Source: Lepidurus packardi (taxonomy: Eukaryota > Arthropoda > Branchiopoda > Notostraca > Triopsidae). Taken from it: a stretch of 64,000 nt of DNA. The position numbers were made by a program, and so were the translations under genes. Shown in pieces: positions 49,266 to 61,357 of the stretch (positions within the stretch are counted from its first letter, which is position 1; each line of letters opens with the position of its first letter). The stretch lies in NCBI GenBank assembly GCA_023053545.1, contig JAKZAN010000006.1:873001-937000 (forward strand), read 5' to 3'. The notes beneath the pieces are model-generated. The model saw nothing but the letters and a program-made list of their open reading frames with translations. It made no database searches and was not told the DNA's origin.

Positions 49266-51212
49266 CTGGATTTTTTTTTTAGGAATTCTACGATTCATAA
49301 ACACTTTATTGGGTTCTCCCACCCAAAATCCTATTCCCGTCTTCTCGCGAAAATTTTCGTTTGCCATTGGCCCTCCTGTGATTTGTCCTGCTACATAGAC
49401 AACTGGTAAAATAATGCCACACGTAAGTTCCAGACGAAAAATTCCTTGTACGCACCCACCATTGATAAACCCTGATCATAAGTACGGTTATTGCGTAAAG
49501 AATGATTTAGATAACCGCTGCTATGATCTTCCATCTAATCAACGATATTCCAATGAAATAAAGAGGTTCCAATCACCAGCAACAAGGAGAAGTGCCATCC
49601 ACCAGCAACGGGGAGATAAGAGGTAGGTGCATGGCACCTTTATCCGAAGAGGCACCTCGACCTCTACGGCTACGAGGAAGTCCTTGGGTTACTCTTTAGA
49701 GTTAAGGATTCTCCGATGTTGCACTGACATTGACGGTTGTTAGGAAACTTAAATCGACGATTTATACTACTCCCACAAGACTGACTTCGTTAGAAAAATA
49801 AATCTAATAGTTAAACAAGCCTAAAAAGTATTAGTAGCCAGCTAGTAATTATATTGGAAGTGAAATATAAATTTCGCTCAGGATATGTTCCATAGCTTTG
49901 TTTTTTGTTACCGCAACTTTTATTTTGCATGTTCTAAAATTTCCCTTGAACATCCTATGGGAAGGTCAGGTGGTGACGCTATCTTTAAATTTGCATAAAT
50001 AAAGTACATGCGTCTTAAAAAGAGGTTCAGGTGGAATTTCTGTAACAATTTAAATTCTAGCAAGCATGTAGGCCTATATTAACCGGTCTCGGGAGTTTGT
50101 GGCAGAGTATAAATGTAAACCTTTGTACAGTGGTTTGTGCCATTTGTTTGCTGTGGAGCTTGTTGTTCAGTGCAGCACAACAATTGCCCGTAACGTATAG
50201 AAATAAAAGTTACGGTGTTAAAAAAGATTGTAGAAGACCTAAGACAATATAGCTAATTTAAATCAAATAAAAAATTGACACGTTCCCAATTATAATTATA
50301 ATCATATATTCCGTTGGGATTTAACCAAAACTGGTTGTGGTGACGAATTAGAGATAGCAATTGAAAGTTAAACATGGTATTCAATTATCTAACTTTTCAG
50401 CATATAATAGTAAATCCCGTTGCAAAATAGTGATTCCAATTATTGTAAATCTATGCTATTGGTAACATCTTTTTAATAATTTGTCACTTAGAATTACAAA
50501 CTTTAGTAATGTATTTCTTTGAGTCCACGTCTGGCAAGAGGAACAAGCAGGAAAACGATTATTAGATGGCTTATAGCGATCATTGACCCATAGTCATCAG
50601 TATTACCAGCGTGCATGACACTTTGATCAGGGCCATAGCAGTGTACGGTATGGCATTTCGAACCCGCTCGTGATTTTTTTAAGCAACAGTAACACCCACG
50701 CTTGTATACTGTCTACAGATATACGAGCAGCAAAGCGATAAGATGTATTGAACATTTCAAACCGAAGCTCAAAAAATGCGAGATCTTCGAAGGCTATTTT
50801 TTGAGTTAAGCGATATTATAAACAACATGTGGCCGTTAAAACGAGTGCTCGATAAGACAGGTGTCAAAATTAAAGCATAAAGCATGCTAATGACCATTTT
50901 CATTAGAAATAGTATACTTAGTTTGTAGTTTCTAAGTACTTACACGTCTAACGCATGAAAATTGGGTTATGGATGATCCCTTCCATTGATCTCATGCGAG
51001 CACGGGGAGGAAGTTCTTTCTTTTACCCACCATTATTGTTATGGGCCAAGGTTAAGGGGATTATAATTAAGAATACCATGTTCGATTATGGACGTTTTGC
51101 GAGCGTTGACCGGTTGTCAGGTATAAAAACTTACGCAACCAGTCGAAATGGGCAGTCCGGCTTTGAACAGGAGAACAAATAAAGCATTTGGAAAAGGCCA
51201 TCCGCGATATTA

Positions 51213-51378
51213 CAGTGGAAACTGTTTTACACGAAACCGAAGGGACCGGAATATTTTTCGTGTTAAAAGGATTTCGCGTTAAAAGATGGAGTTACATAGC
51301 GTTTGTCCGGACCGGAATTCCATTTTTTGTTAACAGGTTTTTCGTGTTAAGTGATTTCGGGTAATACGGGTTTCAGTG
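51213..51378. mobile_element. pogo/Tigger-like MITE
   Basis: About 166 bp. It starts CAGTGGAAACTGTTTTACA and ends with the near-inverse GTAATACGGGTTTCAGTG, with TA on both sides. The interior repeats the word TTCG(T/C)GTTAA several times. CAGTGGAA...TTTTAACGAA-like ends and a TA target duplication are typical of pogo/Tigger-type elements. There is no coding capacity. Confidence 0.65.
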
Positions 51379-51811
51379 TATTTTAATGCGGATCTCTAGT
51401 AAAATAAGTTAGTAATAGATTTTTATTTGGCTGCTGTATTCTCAGGATATCTGGGGTCTCTCGAACCACAAATATCTGGCAGAACTAATCTTTTGTCATG
51501 GCTATAGCTGATGGCTAAGCCCGAAAGCACCTGCATAATTTATTTGAACCTAATTTACTTACAGTTAAATTAAAGCAAAGTGTCGTTAGAAAAAAGTAAG
51601 TTCCAGTGAGACAAATGTCTCGAAAGGCTTTTGGTTTGGCTGCGAAATGCAACCGCAAACGTCTCTGGAAAGGCCAAAACGTTCGTAAGGACTGCTTATA
51701 TAGTTATGATCAATACCAACTGAAACGAGAAGCCATAACCCATTTAAAATTGACAAATCAACAACTTAATATTGAATTTACCGCAATACTTGCGATTACT
51801 TACCCTGTGAT

Positions 51812-51848
51812 ACTCATCTGCCATCGCACCTGGCGATGGCAGATGAGT
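51812..51848. repeat. Perfect 16-bp hairpin
   Basis: ACTCATCTGCCATCGC and its exact reverse complement are separated by the five bases ACCTG. Further ATCTGTT and CAGAT words follow within 70 bases. Function unknown. Confidence 0.7.
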
Positions 51849-52403
51849 TTCTGTTTTTCTAAAAACAGATAATCATCTGATACTGAACAGATACTCTTCT
51901 GACTATCTGTTTTTTAATGCTGAATCAAATCTATAGGTTATTTGGTTAATTTACAAGCTAAATCACAAACAAAGACTTCGCTCCGTGACTCGCGAGCTCC
52001 ACTATATGCTGATCTTGGCCTGGCAGGGCGAACAAAAAGTCACGATTTTATTATTTGAGCTTTTAAATTACGCGAACCGCTTACAGCCTTACTTAAACAT
52101 TCAAAATGACGATAATTGTATGGTCCGTAGAAATCGGGGGATCGATTTTTACTCTTCGGCAAGTCGTCCCCCGCAGTTTTATAAGGAATTTTAAATTTGA
52201 GGAAAGGAGCGGGGCCTAGTCTGCTAAAAAATAATTATTTTACATAGAGGCTCTGCAGCCAGAACACTTAATTTGTTCTGTTAGCACATATTTGGTCTTG
52301 CTTTATGTAGGGTGGGATAGTGACGACAGCGGCGTCACCTAAACTAAAGTTGGGGAACTTGTTTCCGATCTAGTAGGGCACGACACAATAGCCTGAATGG
52401 ATA

Positions 52404-53070
52404 ATGGACAGAGTCAGAAAAGGTATTTTTAAGATTTAATTTTTAAATCCCAATACGCGATAACGATAGGTTTCATAGACGCTTTTGACATATATACCAG
52501 ACTCTTTGATCATAGACCTTTTTTGAATGGAGAGCTGCGCGCATTTGTAAAGGAGTTTGAAGTAAGCATGGTGTTGCTGTTACTGTTTGTTCTAATACAA
52601 AAAGATAAAACAGGCTTATAATTAATACTAATGCCTTTTTGCTCTTACTGTCAGGAGAAAAGGGGAGATTCGGATTTGAAAGCCCTGATCAAAGATCAAC
52701 AGATATTGAGCGAACTCAATAGCATTCCAACTGAAGACATTCAGAAAACGTTAATCAACGATGTGGGTAGCCTAGTTCAGTCACTGAAAGCCACTAATTT
52801 GGAAATTAATTCTATACATTCCACAGAAAATAGTGAAGTAAAGAAAGCGTTGCTTTTTAAAAAAAAAAAACATTTCATTCTAATATCTGTTAGGTTACCG
52901 AATTTGCTGCCTTTCTGGAAAAGCAAAGGATTATAAGACAGAAAGAGTGGGATAAGATTTTGGACGGGAGTACGATCCAGATAAGTACCTTAGACAACTT
53001 GGTTAAAGAAAAGGAGCTTAAATATCGCCAATATTACGAGACTTTGGAAGAAAACTTAAAGTTGAACTAA
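52404..53070 (+). CDS. BLOC1S5: BLOC-1 complex subunit 5 (Muted)
   Basis: Four exons: 52404-52422, 52470-52561, 52655-52837 and 52894-53070, total 471 nt, 156 aa. BLOC-1 is needed for biogenesis of lysosome-related organelles such as pigment granules. The diagnostic block [20 protein letters not shown] is followed by [12 protein letters not shown], which matches the Muted family block around FDHRP and FVKEFEEKRG. The remainder is coiled-coil. The first exon is tiny (MDRVRK), and its assignment rests on phase and on a 47-nt intron. An out-of-frame ATG lies 7 nt upstream at 52397. The stop codon is 16 nt before the TMEM199 start. Confidence 0.86.
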
Positions 53071-53086
53071 AAGCAGCAGCAAGAAG

Positions 53087-53729
53087 ATGGCAATAGAGAT
53101 CAAGCCATCGCCTAAATTAGTAGAATATGTTCGCTCATTGGAAGCCCAGGACTTACCTGAAAATTTAATGAAACTGAAGGACAGCACCGGAACTATTCTT
53201 AATAGTGACTTGAAATGGCTTGGCTCGCATCTGAAATCTCCGCCTGTCGTTTATCTTCACGAGCTCTTGGAGGGCTCAGAATTAATCTTACCTACTCTTC
53301 CACCTCCACCAGAACGGAATCCAGAGCTCGTTGCTCGTTTGGAACGCCTGAAAGCTGAGCAGGAGCAGCGGGAATACAATCGCATGACAAGCAACGTTAC
53401 CAAGCGACACAATGCACCAGCTCAATTGAACATTGGTCACGAATGTAAGTTCTCTAAACGGGCAGTTTCAAAAATGACATTACTCTTCTCCCTTAGTGAA
53501 GCAAATCAATGCTCAGATGTTGGAGGTATTCCAGTTTGTTCTCTCGTTGATAGCAGCTTTCGCGTTTGGGTTTTTAGGCGTAGATTGGTTGATTGGACCT
53601 TTCGAGTTTGGAACTCGAGCTTTGATCGGAATATCCGTAACGATTGTAGTCGCCGTAGCGGAATTATATTTTCTAGTCCGTATAATTGGGGAATCGGATG
53701 CTTCCCTAGACGTGAAGAAACTCCAATAA
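53087..53729 (+). CDS. TMEM199: TMEM199 / Vma12-like V-ATPase assembly factor
   Basis: Two exons, 53087-53444 and 53497-53729, total 591 nt, 196 aa (human 208). It is an ER membrane protein needed to assemble the V0 sector of the vacuolar proton pump. The N-terminal cytosolic part is charged, with [18 protein letters not shown] and [20 protein letters not shown]. Two hydrophobic helices follow ([18 protein letters not shown] and [20 protein letters not shown]), and then a short tail ending KKLQ. The ATG context (GAAGATGGC) is strong. The AATAAA hexamer at about 53,725 overlaps the stop codon, so the 3' UTR would be very short. The gene converges with the PAN gene. Confidence 0.92.
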
Positions 53730-53880
53730 AACGGATTTTGTATTGTATTACTTGTAAAAAAGGACAAATCCACATGTGTAATCGGTCAGGCCATACAAAA
53801 TTATATAACCTTTACCAAGAAAAGTCATTGTCGGTTTTTTGGCTGGTCGTGAATTCGTGTTCTGTGCAAAAAGTTAATTC

Positions 53881-56800
53881 TCATATAGCAGGTGTCGTGG
53901 ACCTTTCCGTGTTGACAGACGTTATTTCTTCGGTATTCGAGTCTTCCGCCTCCGTTGTGGTCGGGAGGGCGCTGGTTGCATTCCCAATTGGCCACTGAAA
54001 AGACTCCTGTCTGGCTTGAAGTAAAGCCAGTCCTGTTGGGAAGGCAAACTCGCCAGCCTCTTCGGAACGACTGCGACTCACATTATGATTCTTGACAGAG
54101 GGGTTTTCTTCCTCAAGGCGAGTGGCATTTAGATGTATAACTTGACCTTGGATTCCAATGGGCTTGTTTAAAGGTACTAAGCTGGATATAGCCGTTAAAT
54201 CTAATGTGGAATTCAGTAACGTTTCCGTGCCGTTGCGAGGTTCGCTTTCCAAAATATTAGCATTAGGCGGCCCTTCCCTATGCAAATAGGCGTAAGGACG
54301 CTCAGCAAACCGATCCGAGCAAGGACGCCACTGATCTTTGGCCATCGAGTTGCTTGTTCCTCCCACGTAACACCTAAAACGTGAAATTAAACACGTGTTA
54401 TAGACATGCTAAACTTAGCAATAATTACCAAGGATAACTAAAACCGCTAGTGTATCCACAAACATGGTTGGGTCTGCAACAATAATCCCATGAATCGGGG
54501 CCAGTCTCACATGACCAGTATCCTGCCTCCCTACTTTCTTTGCAACGAGATCCAGCTCTGCAACGAGCGCCTGAAACCGTCACTGTCAAACCTTCACCAG
54601 AACTAGACATGATTGGCGAGTTCACTAAATAACAGTCCCAGTTTTAAATTGGTGGTTATTTCAATGAATAATATCCACTTACCAGAATCTTCGCATTCTC
54701 GAGAATAAAACGAACGTGTAAATAAATGGAAATCCCTGTCCTCGGTCAAATCGCGATACTTGTCCAAAGAACGCGTCTCTACATCGCTCAAGAAGCAGTT
54801 GTCGCGGTTGCGAGAAAATCCACCAGAAAAGTCAGTGAGCCTATTGCAGGTTTAGACAAAAGGTTGATCTTATCCACCAGCAACTACAAATGAGCTCAGC
54901 ACAATATTTACCGGAAGCTAAGGGTACGGCAGTTAAAGTTTCGGGAACGGGAGCATTCCGCTTCGCACTCCGCCAAAGACCGAACGGATAATGATGAGCG
55001 GACCACACGTCGATTGAAGTTGATTCCAGAGCGGTAACTTACATAGCAGCCTAGTGAAGATAAAGCCAGGTCTTTCCATTAGCTACATTTAAAAGCAGTT
55101 AAATAGGACTGTGACTTGGGAATCAAAGGTGGGACCACAGCCAAAGTTGAGAAAAGTCAAGTGATATTTGAGGCATTACAGAAAGATAAGTTAATCCCAT
55201 TTTGTTATTAGTAAGTCATGCGTGAGTTCAAGACGGGATAAAGTGCAGCTGTTGTAGCGAAATAAGACGATCCTGGAAACATCGATGATCTCTGGGGGGT
55301 CGCCAAAATGCAGAATCCTTCAGGGGTATATAGGGTTAGTTGGATTGTCCCAGTAACAGCAGGGGTTGAAGTAAGAATTTCAGATGGGTCATGTTTTTTT
55401 GTTTTGGTCTTGATGTCTTTCTTACCAGAAGGCTTAATTTCATTCACTCCGTCGAAACCCGAATCCCAGCTTGGCTTATCTTTATCAAGACTTGCCGTTC
55501 CAATGCCCACCACATAGCCGGGATAGGAGCCGCTACTGCCGTAATTGGATTGCGTATAAAAAGGTCGGTTCCGATCCCCGGTGGCTGGTTTGTTCCACTG
55601 CTCTTCTTGGTTGTATTCATAGGAATTAGTAGACCCATCCGAGCTACCATAGCCATAACCCGAGTTAGGTCTGTGAGTCATTATAGAAGGACGTTCTCTA
55701 TCGGTAGTGGAGGGTCGAGGCCAAGGGTCGCTTGACGGGCTAGTACCACTACCACCGTGCCCGTAATCAGGTTCAGGTCTATAAACGTTGGTAGGTAGCC
55801 GACCCTGATCCAAATTTGGTCTCGACCAGGCAGTTCCAGTACCCATGTTCACCGGCGGTCGATCCCTGTCCGAATTAGGTCTTGACCAGGAATCTCCTGA
55901 TCCTACATATGTAGAAGGTTCATCCCGGTCCTGGCTTGGCCTCGGCCAAGAATCTCCATATCCTGAGCCATAATTGGGAGACGTGCTTGACTCGTAACCA
56001 GGTCGACGTGGGTAATCTGAATTTCCTGCCGATCCAGATCCCCATCCACTCGCTGGTTTTGTAGACCAAGAGCCACTAGATACACCATACTCGGGCTGAC
56101 CCCCGTAATCATAACTCCCATAACCTGGACTCAAGTCTGAGCCGGCTGTATTACTCGTCAAAGTCACCCAGGCATTCCCAGGCTTTGGCTTCATCCAGCC
56201 CGAACCAGATGTCCCTGCGTTGGTATTGGAACCTTCGCTTGAAAAGTTGGGCTTGTCCCTTTCCCACCCAGTGGCAGAAGAATCAGTTCCCCACCCGTTC
56301 TGCTTGTCTACCGTGCCAGAGTGAACCCAAACCCCCGTGCTAACTACCCCTTGCCCACCCCATGATGGGGACTGTGTCCCACTCATGCCAGTCCCAGTAT
56401 TAACTGCACCTGAATCGACATTGAACCCGGAGCCGTAACCGGAGCCCGAATTACAAGCGCCGCTGTAACTGGAGCGTTGCCAGGTGTCATAATTGCGGTC
56501 GTCAACTAAGTCACGTGTCGGGTCAGCTTCTTTTACGTCGGTGTCAGAAAGGTCGCAATTGTCTGTCGCTTTATGCCAAGCATCCGAGCTGCTAGCGCTG
56601 TCAGCAAACCTGAAATGGAGACAAAACGAATTCCATTTAGTAAACGACAGTTAGCAAACGGTATCACGAATCAAGCGAACGATTACCGCGAAAAATGAAA
56701 AATGACCCGAGAAGAAAAATCTGATTCAGGGTAGATAAAAGACTAATCACATAAACTAGAAGAGTACTACAACAGCATTCAATATATGCAGCTCATTAAA

Positions 56801-59800
56801 AAAAATAAAAGAATAAGTGTACAGTACACCTAAACAGCTCATACCTTGCCAGCCTTCCAATAAAATGGGAACTCTCGACCTTTCTAAAATGTGCCAACAA
56901 AACATAGCGTTACGAGTGGGTTAATGTCGATGGTGTGTCGAAACATAAACATATGGTGGCGCAAGTGGAGTAATAGTCAGGGTGGGGTTTACCTGAAGCT
57001 GAACGAGCGGCACGTAAAATATCGTGATCGAAGGCATTCTTGCTCGCATTCCAAGGGCGAATTGACTGGTAACGTGAAACGGACCATCCGACGATCTAGG
57101 CGAATTCCAACGCGGGTACGTAGAAAGCATTCTAAAAATAGAATCAAGTTAAATCTTCGGGTGATACTAACGCCTAGCAAAGCATACGTCGAGGTACACT
57201 CCCCGGAGTTAACACATTCGAAACGGATAGTGTGGCTTCGCAATCGCGACCAAAACGAACCCTTTCGTGCAAGTCAGAATCACGATCGCCGACCAGGTCC
57301 CGGAAAGGATCCAATTCCCGAGGTTCCTTGTCCGTCATATCGCAGTTATTCTGATTACGACCATAGTTAGCTCCTGTCACTCCCAGTCTATTGTAATGAA
57401 AAAATAAACTAAACATTATAACTACACAAGGCGCTCAAAACCATTTTTGCCTTTACCTAAAACTGTAAATTTTGCAAACGAATCCACTCACTCGTAAGCA
57501 TTCGGCCTCGCACTCGCTTTGACTACGTACCGACATTGAGTAGCGCACAACTCCGCGATCCAACCTTGTTCCCGCTTTCGCTCTTCGGAAGCACGCTTAA
57601 AAATACAATAGAACAGAAATTACACCTTGGAACTATGTGTTGGGATGAAAAGAGAAGTGGTAAAAAGACGGAATTACAAGCTAGATCTTCGTTAGCGTTA
57701 AAGTATGTGCCGCCAACCCCACCATGACCGTAACTGCTATAGTACTTTTGCAATCCCATGTAAGGACTGTTACTTCCACTAGACCATAAGTAGCCCGTTG
57801 GCCTATGGTCGCAATCTCGGCCTTTGCCAGTACGTTCATAAAATTCGGAGTCGATGTCGTCGTAGAATATGTACGCAGAAGACAAATCAAGAGTGCGAGA
57901 GTTTTCTCGACTCAGATCGCAGTTTGGAGAGAGTGTAGGAGCCCGTTTTCTACTTGAAACGACAAGCCAGTTTCCAGTTTTAATTTAATTTTTTTTTTTT
58001 TTTACTCGAGTGATTTGGGAATTGAGGTTATTTTCGAATTATACCTGTAACCGAAGGATTTGCAATCAAAGGACGTGTCACGAGCACAGAGCAAACGACA
58101 TTCCTCAATGGATATAACCGTCATGGATTTATCCACGTAACGTGCCCCTAACCGACGTCCTGACGCTACCAACGAGAAGCAAACTAACGTAATACCGCCA
58201 CGTTAGTACAATGCAATTTTTTGAGGAATCAATTTAGAAAAAAATAGATAAGAAAATGCTAACCTGGGCCTTCGTCAATTAAAATAATTTCATTGCCCGG
58301 AATTTTGGACAAAGCACCCATAATCATCATGGCCCATATGCCCACCATGATGACTAACTTATTAAGTAGCCGCACATTATGATCAACATAACGAAATGAA
58401 AAGTTAAGTTCGAGAGGACTCATTGGGCGGGTGAGCTCAAAGTAATTCAGGACACTTCTCAAGAATCTTCTTGAAATGTTGAACTTCACTGCACGGCTTT
58501 GCTTTGGATACTAAGATTGAAGATCACTCTCAGTTACGTTTTGAATGCTTCCAGAGCGCAAGGAAGTGAGACGAACTCATGCCGAAGCTCAAGGTTGTCT
58601 TTATTTCTAAACTTAACAATGGTTTTGGTTTCGTGATCGTGAGTTATGAACAAGTTTTAACATCCCCACGAGGAGCAAAGGGTGGGTTCAAGTCAGTGTC
58701 GCTAAAAATCACTGGCTCACAACTGAAAACTGCTGCCAAGGCCCTGCTCGTGGATCCATGAAGGAGAAACAAATCAAACAACTATATCAAACTAAACCAA
58801 TTTCTGGATTTCCCAGCCACTTCGCATTTCCAGGTTACAATACGCAATTAACTTTTGAATGGAGTTCACATTGTACGGATAAATGAAGCCGTCTGATCAA
58901 CAGAGAGAGTGATCTCAACCCTCAGCGAATAATTGCCATTAACGGTTCCTATACAGAGAATCCCTTCACTTTTTTTAGCCTTTGAAATCACGACGCCAAA
59001 TTAACCTTTTATAGTTTTTTTCTTGTTAGTCAAGTCTTTGTTCTGCTAAAACGAAAACTTTAGCTTAGGTCCGATGACCTTAACTTACAATCCGACATTC
59101 TTCGTCAACAGACACTCTTATTACAGTACTTAATTCTTTCTCTTTTTCCCCCATGCTACATGCACAGGTGTGTATAATCACTTATGAATTACGTATCTCA
59201 AGTGTACAAGTGTAGGAACAAGTAACGTGAGTGTGTGTGTCATCAAACGGATCAACAGGTGCACACACTCCGACATTCTAACTAACTTTCTTTCCTATTC
59301 GAGCGCATAAATACTGATCAAACGCGGAAGTGAGAACATCACATTTTAGCGGAAATGACAGTTTTCGAATTTTTGCGTGTACATCCTTTTAGTTTCAAAT
59401 ACTTGGCCTACTTCGAGTATGTTAGCACTAAAATCCACAACAAAGCATGAAAGGGTGTGTGTATCATCATCAGAGGCTGGAAAGAAAGCCATCCGAGTGT
59501 CATGCTTGGTAACTAAGAAGAACTAATGGCACAAAAGAAATCGCCGTCGAACTTACATGATGCTTGCTGTTGACCAGTAGATACCGAAACTGGAGGCGGT
59601 GTTCCCGATGGCCGATACTGGTACTGCGTCTCGAGCCCTTGATTCCCAGTGGCATAATTTGGGGTAGACGACGAAGCTAAAACGCAATTGGATCCATGCC
59701 TAGCAAAAATACTGTACGTAGAATCCAGCTCAGCATCTTTCTCTGCAATATCGAGCAGAGTATCTTTCCAATCGCTCAACATGCAGTTGGCCTGGCCCTT

Positions 59801-61357
59801 AATATCCGTCGTTCTGCATGAAAAAAAGGACACAATGGGATTAATCCAAGGAGAAAAGGGTATACTATACACTATAAAACATAAAACCATAGAACATTCA
59901 AGGTAACAACAGCCTATACCTTTGTGGCTACCTTTCAGATGACAATGCAATGACATGAAGCTAACGACTAACTATAGTATATAGTAGAAGATTGTGATAT
60001 GACTTCCGCATGTGAAAAAAAAATACAACTCCTCGTTTCGTTCTCAGGCTGCGTCCTTCGAAAAAACTTTTGTAAGTAACTATATAACCTGACTAGGATG
60101 CACGCCTATTTAACCAGAAGACAAAGTTTGATATAAAAGCAATACTCTTAAGGATTTAACAAATGTATATAAAAAACTGTATGAAAATAAAAGAATTTAA
60201 GCAATATATGATCCTTCATGGATTAAAGCCATGTACTCATGACCGAAATTGATAGCGCAAGTGAAAGTTACCCGTAGGTGATAGTTTCACAATCAAACAA
60301 TGCATTTTCACACTCTTTTTTGCACTGTTCCAACGACGGTAAGGGCAAAATGCGGACCAGATACTCCTCCCGAAGTTTTCGTCCAGTTGAAATCCTTTCC
60401 CAGCAGGACGGCAAATCTGCAACAAACAGAAAAAAGGACACGTACAGGTAAAGCCTGAATGACTAAATTTGACCCGAAAGACCGAAATTAGACCAAAATT
60501 ACTCATCATTAATTTACAAAGAAGGGCTGTCAGAATCCTACTTTTTCTGGCTAATGCACCCTGCCAACGGAAATCATTTGTTTAGTAAGGAAGCCAGAGG
60601 TTAACGTTCGCTATTCAATGCAGTTCCGCCCACTTCTGTGGGTGACACGATCCCAGTCTTCCCTTCCTTGCCAAATGTCCCTTTAAAAAAGGTTTCGTTG
60701 ATTGCGAAATGATTACAGGAAATACCCAGATATAGTTTGCCACCGTGCTCCGCTGAAATAATTAAGGCAAAGGGGTAAAAAAAACTAAAAAAACCAAGTA
60801 CGGAGAAAACTGGTAACCCTACACAGTTATCAAAAGTCCGTTATGGAACAGAAAGCTTCGCCTCTATATCCGTTATAATATGGGAAATCGACATGTTAGT
60901 GGGGCAGCGGGTCGCATCGCCCATTCAAACCAAGCGGAACTACAAAATGGGAAGTTTATATACCACGCCAACAATAGCACGAATGCTACCGTCCTGTGCA
61001 TGCTATGTCAACCGCACTTCCTACGGGTTAGCAACAATTACTTGTCTATTAAGACCCTTGAACTCGATTACAACACAAAACACAACAGAAAAACTAATAA
61101 AAACAACTGAAAAAAACTAATTAAAAACAACAGAAAAAAACTTTAAAAAAAATAATAAAAACAACACATAAAAAGCTAAGAAAAACAACAGAAACCCCGG
61201 AAAAGAATTGGAAATTACAACACAACCTTTCATTACCTGTATTGCGCATCCGAACTCGGATCAAGGGTACTCGTAAGGAGGTAGCATTGGCTGCAAAAGT
61301 TGGATCACTTACTACAATAAACAGCATCAAAGAAACTAATATTAGGAAGGCGTCCAT
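53881..61357 (-). CDS. Secreted multi-PAN-domain protein with Gly/Ser/Pro-rich linker
   Basis: Thirteen exons: 61357-61237, 60416-60272, 59813-59557, 58165-58045, 57949-57678, 57595-57457, 57387-57188, 57131-56993, 56609-55426, 55050-54912, 54840-54683, 54624-54429 and 54373-53881, total 3564 nt, 1187 aa. A signal peptide ([19 protein letters not shown]) comes first. Five PAN/apple-like modules follow, each with a Cys pair such as [14 protein letters not shown] and a later C-x-(L/M)-(S/T)-D. Each is coded by two exons, phase 1-2 then 2-1. Between modules 4 and 5 is a linker of about 330 aa with W(P/S)RP..DR.RP repeats. After module 5 comes a Cys-rich segment ([14 protein letters not shown]) and a Thr/Ser tail without a membrane anchor. 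PAN modules bind proteins or glycans outside the cell. The exact role is unknown. Confidence 0.83.
55680..56000 (-). repeat. Tandem coding repeats in the PAN protein linker
   Basis: Units of roughly 22-28 codons carry the pattern (D/T/P)(S/A)W(P/S)RP followed by DR(E/D)RP. Examples are [41 protein letters not shown] and [14 protein letters not shown]. The units are degenerate at both DNA and protein level. Confidence 0.65.
58264..58489 (-). CDS. Candidate alternative first exon of the PAN gene
   Basis: A 75-codon frame, with a second Met at 58,348, ends in ATCGACGAAGGCCCAG before a GTTAGC donor in phase 1. That is exactly the phase accepted by the next exon at 58165. The segment [17 protein letters not shown] is a good signal peptide or signal anchor. 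Splicing from here would give a shorter protein without PAN module 1. Confidence 0.5.

Larger units (their letters stand above)
49266..52403. other. Gene-poor region
   Basis: About 3.1 kb, mostly AT-rich. It contains a 70-codon plus-strand frame at 49414-49626 (four cysteines, no recognised domain), a pogo-like MITE at 51,213-51,378 and a perfect hairpin at 51,812-51,848. Other frames look like chance. Confidence 0.45.

Noticed and set aside
53087..53998. 303-codon plus-strand frame extending through the TMEM199 intron
   Set aside because: The frame after 53,444 is read-through of an intron. Splicing 53,444 to 53,497 restores the TMEM199 membrane helices, so the long frame is an artefact.
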